DNA of 64,000 bases from Phytophthora hibernalis. Its lineage: Eukaryota; Oomycota; Peronosporomycetes; Peronosporales; Peronosporaceae. Shown here piece after piece: positions 45,345 to 55,294 of the stretch. Below the pieces are notes generated by a model, which was not told the origin of the DNA, did no database searches, and saw only the letters and a program-made list of their open reading frames with translations. Made by a program: the position numbers and the translations under genes. Each line of letters starts with the position of its first letter. Position 1 is the stretch's first letter. The stretch lies in the NCBI GenBank assembly GCA_012656075.1, contig JAAKBF010000152.1:32410-96409 (forward strand). Direction: 5' to 3'.

Positions 45345-47561
45345 ATGGTCAAGCTCTTTTGTGCTGTCGTTGGAGCGACTGGAAGCGCATTCGAGGTGGA
45401 AATCGACGAGGGTGCATCAGTATCAGCGCTGAAGAAGGCGATCAAGGACGAGAGCGAGGACATCACCATTCCTGCGAAGAACCTGCAGCTCTTCCTGGCG
45501 AAGAAGGGAACCGAGTGGCTGAAGATTGAGAGTGAGGACGTGAAGGAGCTGAAGAAGGGCAGGAAAACGGCTACCGTCAAAGCGCTAACGAATGAAGACG
45601 AAGAGCTACAGGGGGAGTCCGGCCTTCAGAAAGTATTGACGGGTATGGAGCAGCCATCCACCGACCAGATTCACGTGCTGGTGGTGGTTCTGGAGCAAGC
45701 ACAAGTACAGGAGGCGTGGTTGTGGGAGTCGCATACCAGTGTTCTTGGTCAACGATCTGCGTTGATGAGCGTCGCTCAACAAGATCAACCATTCCCCAAG
45801 AGACCGAAATTCCAGAAATACGTTGCATTCACTGGGCCAGTGACCGAATGTGACTTCTCCGTCCCTTTGAGCACTATCCCTGCCTTTCAACGGATTAAAG
45901 AAGGCTTCTCTAGCAGCGACTGCCCACTCTATCTGTTGTATGGTCCGCGTCAATTTGGGAAAACCACAATTGCAAATGGCATCCAGGAATGGCTGCTTAC
46001 TAGCCGCTCGGACATCATTTGCGTGTATTTCGAGCTGGGTGCGGTGTTTGCGGCCGACGAGACCAAATTCTGGAATCACTTGGGGATATTGGTCGAAAAT
46101 GAAAGCGATTGCCGCGATTTCAATTCTTTGATGACTTTAGTTGCAAGGTGCGCAGGTAACGGGAACAAGAAGGTCTGTCTGATCCTGGATGAAATGGATT
46201 GTCTGTTCTCCAACCCTGATTTGTTGTCCACATTTCTGCAAGTTATTCGAATGTGGAAAGCACAATCGGACAAAGTTCTTTCTGGGATTTCTTGGGGTTG
46301 GAAACTACGACTTGGTGAATACCTACCAGGTATTTCGGGGATCTTCAAGCCCTTTCAACGTGTCTCAGTTGATTAAGGTCGAGCCATTTACACAATCCCA
46401 GATAGCCATGTTTTTCAGCCTGTTGAAGAAACTTTATCGATTTCCATTATCGCTTCAGGAGGGGATCAAGATGTTCTCTGGTGGTGCCCCCGGTGTGTTG
46501 GGGTCACTTGTTAGATTCACGATCGATGAACAAAAATGGGAGCTTGAGCTGGGTCAATGGGAGGAGTGGTTCTTCAGGGATCCCTATTACGCTTACTTGC
46601 AGATGTTCAATCACACCTATGCTCGTATTCAACAAGATTTACAGAAGTTGAACGACGAAGAGTGGTGGTTACTCAAACAAATACTTGGAAATAATGAGGA
46701 TTTAACGGCCAGGAACACAAAGGCTCATCTCTTACTGTGAATGGAAGTTGTGTCCGAGCGGCGAGTTGACATCGGGCAGAGCAGGGTTAAATTTATGCTG
46801 GTCATCGTCTCTCCGATGATGAAGCGAGTGTGCCTTGAAGCGCTTCCTGCACGAGAAATTTGTAAAGCTGTGGCTGCTGAGGATCCTGTCCAGCTCTTAT
46901 GTGCTGCACTCGCCTATGTGGACCCGAACACCATTGAACATTTGCTCGTACAGAATCGCAGTTCTCCAAGCGAAGCCGTTTTTCATTTCGAAGTGTATGC
47001 AGCGATTCGTGATATTCTCAAGAAGACACACCGAACCAAACAGGTTTTTCCTGAAGTCAGAACCGCAGATGTCAAAACCAGAGCAGACATTCTTATCATC
47101 AACGGAGACAAGCTCGCGTACGAGCTGAAGGTAAACCAATTACTTGAAAAAGTGAAATTAACGTGGCGGCGGCACAAGCAAATGGATACAAAAGACAGTT
47201 CGGCGTTCAACGTATGCTCGTCGTGAACTTTGTTCCAGCTGCGCACAAGTTCGACAACGTTTATCGAGTGGCAAGGTATGAATTCTTCGTGCTCCGATTG
47301 AGTACTTCAGTATGGTCTGACAATGTTCGCGGTGTCATACTGTAGGTGAACTTGATCGTACGCGCGTTAAACGCTGGATACGCAAGACTGATCTCACTGC
47401 ACTTGAAGAAAGGCTTTGTTGCGTCGGAGGATGGCTTGGAGATGCGAACATCTGTCTACGTTCAGAACGCGAAGGTGTTTTGCGAGTGTATGGAGTGGAA
47501 GCGTAAAGAAATCGATAAGGAGTGGAAATCCTACTATGACATGGTACCTGCGGTAGATTGA
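45345..47561 (+). pseudogene. Crinkler effector, NTPase plus nuclease type, with HNH-CRN tail (copy 2)
   Basis: The header is intact from the ATG at 45,345: MVKLFCAVVG, LQLFLAKK (about 45,485), then HVLVVVL, where the usual final proline is leucine. Walker A GPRQFGKTT and Walker B VCLILDEMD lie in the same open frame, which ends at 46,376. An extra A near 46,273 shifts the frame, and an arginine codon CGA has become TGA at 46,738. The nuclease core (RADILI to YELK) survives at about 47,080-47,130. At 47,271 the sequence leaves the NTPase-CRN family and continues as the last intron (47,276-47,345) and last exon (47,346-47,561) of the HNH-type CRN. The damage differs from copy 1, whose header is broken but whose catalytic part is open. 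Confidence 0.85.
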
Positions 47562-47969
47562 CTAAGCTTACTTGAAATACACACCGTGCTTGCATTTTCA
47601 AAACAAATCACCCTAACAAGTACTTACTACTACTACAGTAGTGTACTACCGGTACAGTAGTACTGTAGTGTTGTACGAAGTACTATTAACAAATATAAAG
47701 TTAGTAATCACCCCGCCAAATCGCTGCCGATAGTTAATGCGATTGAAAATTTCTGAGACGGTGTCACACAAAAAGCTGTTTACGAACGTAAGTACGAATC
47801 GCAGAAGGACGTGTGTCTTGTGCATCTATTGAGCCCTTGGTTGCATTGAATTATGAAATACCCGTTGCATGAAGTATCTATGTATGACTGTGCAGGAAAA
47901 GGTGAGCAGAATTATGGGTTGTACATGAAAATAAGCTGGTTTTAACGACGCGGTGTTTCACTATGTAGA
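47562..47969. other. AT-rich spacer and MULE 5' region (U3)
   Basis: It contains the quasi-palindromic tract (about 47,625-47,705), a short first exon and a probable 68-bp intron (47,902-47,969, GTGAGC to TATGTAG) of the MULE gene. Confidence 0.45.
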
Positions 47970-50900
47970 GAATCGCTACCTGTATTACACTACAGACCAA
48001 ACTCATGCGCGAAATGTTTCATCACTTTCCTGAGGTTATGCTGATAGATGCCACACATGGCACGAACGCGTCCAAGTATAAGATATTCTCCTTCATGGTG
48101 CACGATGCGTTCGGGAAAGGGCAATTTGTACAGCATGCTGTCCTTCAGAATGAGCGGGCATCTACCCTACTTACCTCCTTGGAGGAGTTCAAATCCAACA
48201 ATCCGGCATGGTCCAAGCTACAGTGCGTCATCGTTGACAAGGATTTTACTGAAATAGCCGTTCTGAAAGCGGCGCTGCCAGATGTGGTGATTCTACTTTG
48301 CCAGTTTCACGTCATAAAGTACCTACGAGAGCAAGTTGCATCGGCTGACTACGCGCTTTCGTCGTGGCAAAGGCACAGCTCCGCGGTATGGTGCCACTTA
48401 TGGTATACGAAAGACTGAGCAAGAATTTTCGAAGTACCGAGCGTACATGCGTCACATTTTGTCGATTGGATCACGGCCAGCTACGCAAGATCACGACTTG
48501 GAGCAACCTTCTACCAGCTCGGGTGGGCACCCTGTTGGGTTGGATATTGAAGTGACCATCTCTCCCCATCTGGATGGTCACGTGGTCACATGTGACCGTC
48601 TCACACTCGTAAAATCGCACCCTTTCGAGATGTACTTTGTCAAGAATTGGGATAGCTGCAAGGCAATGTGCTGTGCATGTAAACGCCAAAACGCAGTGAC
48701 GCTAGGCAACAACACAAATAACCGGCTTGAGGCTTCGTGGAAGCAGCTCAAGGACACAATGAGCAGAACAATAGGCCTAGACGAGTGTGTCGCCTCCATC
48801 ATGTGCTACCAGAGTCGGAACGAGCGCAGCTTTGTAGCTCGTTCAGCCAAGATTTGTACTGTTCACAACAGCAAGTACGATCGCGAGATGATGCTCGTAG
48901 CAAACCTCGTGAGTGAGCACGCATGTGAGCTTATCTACGAGCAGTACACGTACGTTGTCAGCGGACGTGCGCGTTACTCGTTCTTCGAGGCCGTACCTGG
49001 GATAATTTCTATCAAAAACATGGCAGATGACGACGACGCATCTGATGAGCCTGGTGTGGAGTACTCTGTGAACAAGCAGAACTGGGAATGTTCGTGCCTC
49101 TTTATGACGACCCGTTTGCTACCCTGTAGACACGTGTTTTACCTTCGCAAGGCCCTAGGTATGGAGGTCGTCATTCCTACTCAGCTATTACCGGCGAGAT
49201 GGTTGCTGGCTTCGATTCAACATGCTCCCTCCTTGGATAATGTGTCGGTCGGTTCGTTTGCGGTGGGAAAGGTATTACGGGATGAGAGTAACCCGTGGGA
49301 CTCTAATCGAAAGTATCGAGAAGCTCAGCAGACCGCGATTACAATTGCTGAGACTATGAGTGGCATGGGTATGCCTCAGTATCGCGCGGCACCACAGGCA
49401 CTTCAACAAATAGGAAAACTCTTTAAGCGTGGGGAGAGCGAGCTGGCAGCCAAACTCATCGCACACCATGGTAATAGCGCTGACCGGGAGACAGCATGGC
49501 GCACAAACGAGGAGTCGTCGGAAGTGCTGATCGACACTGGAGTTGGTGAGTGTGAAGAAGACACATCAGCTCAAATGCCGAGACCACCAGAGACAGAGCC
49601 ACCAGGGAAGGACCCCACATGGACGGACCCTCCGGCAACGGAGCTCGTGCCGCAGACAAACCAGGAAGTACCGACCCCTGCTACAGTGGAGACTAGCGTG
49701 CCCATGGCAAGCCCACCTGAAATGGAGACTGCACCATCCCGTCAGAGCCCGTCACCATCTGAAAAGGTCAATACACCATCTGAGATGGTCAGTACACCAT
49801 CTGAGATGGTCATTGCAACACAAGCAGTGGGGTCCGCACCCTCTGAGTTACGCGAAGAACCGTCTGACACTGGTTTGCAACTAGTGCCTCTAGCGCAAGA
49901 TGACGACAACTTTCAAGTCAGTTCGCCGCCAAAATCCAGAGGGCGCCCGAAAATCAAGCCCTCCATAGCCAAAAAGAAGAGAAGTTTGGCAGTGGCAATG
50001 GCCCAAGAGGACTCCGAAATGCACAGCATGAACTTGAACGTAGCCATCATTGCTGATATATTGGCAGGTGATCCGACATACCGATCTGCAGCAGATACAC
50101 TCAGCAAGTTCAAAGTGTTTGTATTCGAGAAGAAGGTGAAGCCTCCCGTCGCAATGCAACTAACAAAACGGCCAGCTAGCAAACCCATCATACAAGCTAA
50201 CGAAGTAGTGAGGGTCTTTGCGAAGGATTTGCTTCGGAAATGCGATGAAAAGAGGCGAGACTGCAAGGGAAACACGCAGGCCTAGCTGAACGCGATGTCG
50301 CTGTAGATATACCTACCATTGGTATATTTACAACCAGTACACTCGCCACTATGAAGCAATACCACCGCGCCTTAACGACAGTCCGGAAGATCGAAGCCGC
50401 CCAAAAGTGGGCTTCCGCAGTGGTCTTCACTCTAGACATTGACGCCGCCTTTTACACGAAAGAAGACCCAGACCTATGCTCCAAGTTACAGGGCCTTAGA
50501 CTGCTGACAAATGCGGTAAAGTTCGCTATGTTGCCTAACGCTGCACTTATTCTCACACTGTCGAATGATGCTATGTAGATATGGAAGTACTTGATCTGGC
50601 TGCCAAAGGTCGACTTAGCGACGTTACGATGGTCACGTTGATGCAGAAGATGTTCAACGGCATTCCAAACGTGATCTCAGTGAGCCCTAACATGATCAGC
50701 GTCGTCAACGGCGCCAACGGCTACGAAATAGTGACAGATGAAACTGAGCTCTCTGCCGTCTTTTTGGAGCTTCAGATGAACGCGTTCTAATCCCTGTAAA
50801 CTGCAACGGTAACCACTAGTGTAGCATTATGACCGACCTCTCGAAGAAGACGCTGCTCCTCTACGACCCAATGGAGTCGTCATACAAGCTCGCTGTACGT

Positions 50901-51122
50901 GCTGCGGCTCCAAAACTACGGGGCCTGATACCGAGTGGTTTGACGAGGGATTACAGAGTCCAAGGGTTCAATTCGACTTTAGGCTTGCAGACAGACAACT
51001 ACAATTGCGGTGTCTACATTCTTCTGACGTTCGAGATATTTGCGGGAGCTGTGAGCCCCGGCTTCGTGAACAAAAGGACCTTACAATACTTACGCTACCG
51101 ATACCTCTGCATGTGCCTGTAA
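47970..51122 (+). pseudogene. MULE transposase fused to Ulp1-like protease, U3 (best copy)
   Basis: The frame 48,005-48,418 holds MLIDATHGTN, VIVDKDF and CQFH. The frame 48,336-50,285 (649 codons) holds NNRLEASWKQ, the SWIM finger CSCLFMTTRLLPCRH, the PSEMV-repeat linker and the AT-hook-like tail. The shift between them is near 48,400. The spacer to the protease is open in another frame from about 50,277, which supports a single polyprotein. Protease motifs are NCNGNH (about 50,800), LLLYDP (about 50,855) and LQTDNYNCGVY (about 50,985-51,017). A TAG at 50,575, a shortened T-run near 50,762 and the shared TAG at about 50,815 inactivate the protease part. Confidence 0.82.
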
Positions 51123-51423
51123 TACACGTCTTTCAGTTCATTCTCCAGGTGTTACTGCTGTTGCTCCAATGCGACCGACCTGACTTCGCACACACTTGAT
51201 TTGTTCTTCCGGATATACACATTTGCTGCGCATACTTCGTACAGACATCAAGTGATGACATCAACCGGCTCTCTCGGAGATGGTTTAGAATGGTCATTGG
51301 ATGTACCGAGATGGTAGTCTAATGGGCTCCGAGGGATTGTAAATAAAGAAAATCCGAGCCCTTATTTTTCCGAGCCCTGCTCGCTGGATGATTATTATCA
51401 TCACCCACGGAGCTGTACAGGTT
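51123..51423. other. Spacer after MULE-Ulp1 (U3)
   Basis: Equivalent to 22,176-22,494. No gene is visible. Confidence 0.4.
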
Positions 51424-52440
51424 CTGGGACAAATTACAAGCTCGTCCTCAAGCTCATTGGGACTGCTTGTGGTGGCGGCATTGCGGTTTTTGTTCTGTAT
51501 TTCTTTACATTCAGTGGAAGTAATGACGGAACCTCCGACCAGCAGCGTTTGAAGCGCTCGCTGTTTGCAGTGCTGTGGTTATCCATTTTCCCAGAAGCCG
51601 CCGTCAGAGCTCTCGAACGGTCTTCTGCTTGGAGGGGGTTCCTACGTCGCCATTTTGAGCGTGTTTACATACCTTATCAGTCTGTCGCTTGACTGCATGA
51701 CTCCACTGCCTCTGACGGCTTTCTTTGGGGCCGTCGGGGCAAGATGCAGCTCAATATACTGAAAGTCTTCCAGTAGCAGCGTCAAAATTACGACTGAAAA
51801 CTGCCCGAAGTGCATCTTTGAAGACGGCGGCGGCCCAGGAGCCATTCTTGAAGAGTACACTGACCGCACAACGCGCCGTGTTGTAGTGGGCTAGACTGGG
51901 GAGATGGTCTGTGTGTCCAACCTTTCGTGTTGTTTCGTGCGAATGTGTGTACCGGTTCAAGACCTCTCGAGACCTTTGTGGTTTTTCTGTATCCGATCGG
52001 GCCGTCTGTGCGGAGGTGGAAATGGAAATTTTCAGGAGGCTGCCAAGTACAAGGACTTCCTGGTAGAAAGCAAGGTGGAATTGGCCATGCACGCTCTCGT
52101 GCCAATGACTTTTCAAATTTGTGCCGTGGTGCAGGCGACCTACGGCTTGTACTGAGCGCATCTGTCGTTCACTATATTTCATGCATTCTGGCGCTCGTTG
52201 TGTACCACATCGCTCTCGGTAAAACAAGCAGTGCAAGAAAACAACCAAGAAGAAAGAGTCCTCGACTGAGTCCAAGTCCAAGTCGGAGCAAAGTTCTACA
52301 ACCTCGACCACGACTTTCACCACCAGCAGCGAGACCACCACGACTAGCAACAAGAAGAAAAAGAAACGCAAATCGGGAACGTCCTCCGCGTCACCGCTGA
52401 TAGAAGATGTTCCTAGAACGTCTCCAATCTGTTTAGACTT
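51424..52440 (+). pseudogene. Degraded membrane-protein-like gene (U3)
   Basis: Same as 21,190-22,175 in reverse. Hydrophobic stretches occur near 51,470-51,500, 51,640-51,740 and 52,085-52,150. The Lys/Ser/Thr-rich low-complexity tail ends around 52,430. A G-run near 51,640 is longer than in U1 or U2 and changes the frame again. No family is recognised. Confidence 0.35.
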
Positions 52441-53136
52441 CACCACTACACTTGTTCAATACTCTTTCGTACACATGTTTGCGATTCTTTTTCTTCTTGG
52501 CCTTGACATTCGTGCCATACGTCATGGTGCTAAAGTATTCCAACACATCATTAACCAATGAATCTGGATCAGCTTGCCGGCGTGAATCGAGATCGGGCGC
52601 AAGTTGCCCCCATGGAACTTCGCGGCATACGCTCGATTCGGTGGTAGCGCATGCACTTGGAAAGCAGTAGATTTAGAACTTCCGGACGAGTGAGGCGGTC
52701 GGGAAACCCATTGTCGAGTTCGTTCCAAGCGAATGTGTTGCTGCGTGTCGGGGTGTCGCTGAACATTAAGCATAGCTCGTTCAAGAAGCTGTCGGTTTTT
52801 CTGAGGGCGATGGCTGCCTACGGACTGCTTGCTGTTGCTGACCAAGATGGAGTGCAGTCGATCACAGCCATTGACAGACGCCACCCGTACGTAGACGCGT
52901 TCTGATTGTAATTTGGCGGTGTATGACTAACTTTTTGTGTGTGCTGGCTGAAACAGAGATGTGCTATCGCGCGAAGCTTATCAGATCGCGGAAGAAGCAC
53001 AGCAGAATAACTGGCTGCTGCCAACAACCCAGCAAAGTGCTCATAGATCAAACGTGTGCACAGCGGCGACGCCCCATTCGGTCAATGAGCTGCACCCATT
53101 GCCGTGCGAATGAAAACCATTGAATCGGATTTGCAG
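52441..53136 (-). other. Unrecognised ORF remnant and spacer (U3)
   Basis: Counterpart of 20,485-21,187. The basic-tailed ORF is broken near 52,610 by one base, giving frames 52,569-52,784 and 52,522-52,884 (minus). No function is assigned. Confidence 0.3.
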
Positions 53137-54953
53137 CTAATTTGGGAATACCAAGCTTACTGCTTCGGCCAGACGATCAAGATTCTCTGGCGTAGCGCTT
53201 TCGCCATAGTTATCGATCAATTGTTTCGTTGCCGGGTCCAGCTCAAAGGCCCGAGAGACACCTAGGATGGACCGTGCGAGAATATCAGCATCATTTTTTT
53301 CAAAGTGGGAGTAGCCTCCATCACTTCCACGAGATCAATCCAGAGGGGCGTATCCCCAATGAGGATCACATTCGGCACGCGAGGATCTCCATGGACCAGG
53401 CTATTCGCGTGGAGCTGCCATAACAATCCAAAGAGGTTCCGTACTCCCTCTAGTGTCGTTGGTCGAGGCAGAGGTTTCCCAACAGGAGACAGCAATAAGG
53501 CCGCGCTACCATCAGTGCTTTCGATGACATCTCGCACAGGAGTAATCGTCAATCCTGTGGGCTGGGCTTTCATCAAGGCCTTCTTCTCTTGATAAAGACG
53601 TCCAACGGAGCATTCCTCCACGATTTTCAGCGCGAAAACCTTCTGACCTGGCCCAGTTACCTTAAAAACGCGTCCATGAGCGCCACGGCCGAGAAATGCA
53701 TCGCCCTCCACCACACCAACACCCAATGAAGTGCAGGCATTGGTTAAGTGCGCCACCCATGGCGATATGTTGTCAGTAATAAAGCTCTGGAACAATGTTT
53801 TCGAGCCCTTATCGACCCACTTCGCTCTTCGAACTTTGGTAACAACAGACCTGTGGCTTTTGATCAACCAAAAGGAGCGGCGGTCGAATAGAATAGCGCT
53901 TGCTAGCTCCTTGGGGCAAAGATACTGCAGATATCGTACCACTTGGCCAAACGAAGCATCCGTTATAGTGAGCTTGCTTTCGAACAAAATGAGGCAGTCG
54001 AACAATTCTTCCACTGCTACTCCAAATCGAAATCCATTCTGGCGTTGCACTCCATCGTCCGGTACCGGTTTGGCACGAAACATTCCACGGTGGGTCGCAA
54101 ATCCATCCGGTTTGAGATCTGTATTCTTGGTAACAAGCGGAGACTGAGACAACCATGGATATCTCTCGCTATTGACGAATACCATACCACAACGGCTTAA
54201 TACGTCGCTGAAAAAGGAGTAATAAACGCGTCAAAAGCAGCCTCACTCTGAATAGCATCCGCTTGAATCTGAATTGCCTCTGGCCAAAATGCTTCTTCGT
54301 TCTCTGTTGGTGCAGCATCGATGATCATGCCATCCGTTTTCAATCTTCCAGACTCCATTTGACCCAATGCCCCATCGGAGAAGGAATTTGGTTTGTGTGT
54401 CAAATTAGCCTTATTTTGCTCAAGCAGCACTTGCATTTGAACCTGCACTCGGTGAATGCTTGCGGCAGTTTCTCGAAACGCCGATATCGAATCGTTCTCA
54501 ACAAACAGGTCATTTGGACTCCTCTTCGGAACCACCACCAGCACGTGAATTTGCTCACTGGATGGAGGCTCCATGTTGTTCTTCGTGTAGAACCACGTTG
54601 ATAAGGTCTTTGAGGCCAGAATCTGTTCTCCGGCCGTCAGCGCATTGATGTAGTCGTCGGATTCTCCTTTCACCAGCTTCAGAGCAGCCCGATGTTCGTC
54701 TGGGAGCCACTTGAGACTCTCCTCCATCTCCTCCGCAGGGGCGGTAAACAGGGACGACCTCTTTGCCGCCCTCCTCTTCAACGGGCTGCTTCGCCAGGAA
54801 GAGCTCCAGCTCGTCGGGCTCATCAGTCGTGATCGTACGCGGCTTCACGCCCTTGATCGCCTTCTTCAAATCATCCACCGAGTCACTCTCGTCCACTCGC
54901 ACCGAGAACGCGTTTCCTGCCACACCAACGATAGCACAAAAGAGCTTCACCAT
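53137..54953 (-). pseudogene. Crinkler effector, protein-kinase type with a different header (U3)
   Basis: From the ATG at 54,953 the header is distinct from U1/U2 (MVKLFCAIVGVAGNAF start, LELFLAKQ). From the LFLAK codons onward it is the U1/U2 sequence, so the two were joined at that motif. Two bases are missing near 54,746, so the header frame (to 54,555) leaves the correct path; the correct frame resumes as 54,197-54,823 with HVLVVVP. The shared stop after the header part and the separate kinase frame (53,262-54,185) are as in U1. Kinase motifs GRGAHGRV and VHGDPRVPN are intact. Confidence 0.82.
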
Positions 54954-54964
54954 CTTCACTCTAC

Positions 54965-55028
54965 GCGGCAGATTCTGGAATGATGTATTAATAGAAGTTA
55001 GGGAGAATTTACGGGCGTATTTAAGCGG
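54965..55028 (-). promoter_or_regulatory. Putative CRN core promoter (minus strand, U3 header)
   Basis: CCGCTTAAATACG (55,016-55,028, minus) and CATTCCAGAATCTGCC (about 54,967-54,984, minus) precede the ATG at 54,953. This is a one-base variant of the motif pair seen at the other CRNs. Confidence 0.45.
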
Positions 55029-55219
55029 AAAAGGCGTGTCACGTCGACTTCCAACCAATGATGAGACGCCAGGCTCTGAAACGGTGGCACTCTATTTGCG
55101 GGTACAGTGTATTAATACCACCCTTCAAAAATGATACTAGTACCGGTAGTTTGCCGATTTCGGTACGTAACCAGTATTGGTGCTGTTTAGACAACAGTGG
55201 GAACCTGAAACCTGAAAAT
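55029..55219. other. Unique spacer
   Basis: No gene or repeat recognised. Confidence 0.4.
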
Positions 55220-55294
55220 AGGGGGTCGAACATAGCAAAAACCTGCTCATGGTTTTGACCGATTTCTGCTCATGACCATTTTCTGCTTAAGGTA

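Larger units (their letters stand above)
40477..47271 (+). repeat. Segmental duplication S1, copy 2
   Basis: Direct copy of 1-6,777. It ends at 47,271, four bases before the donor site of the HNH-type CRN intron. Confidence 0.93.
47272..54803 (-). repeat. Inverted unit U3
   Basis: Inverted copy of 33,763 back to about 27,135 (U2), but it keeps the ~905 bp that U2 lost. The left edge is 47,272, beside the HNH-CRN intron donor. The right edge lies in the LFLAK-coding stretch (54,789-54,803); beyond it the header belongs to a different CRN and the peptide gene is absent. Single-base differences match U1 at some sites and U2 at others. Confidence 0.9.
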
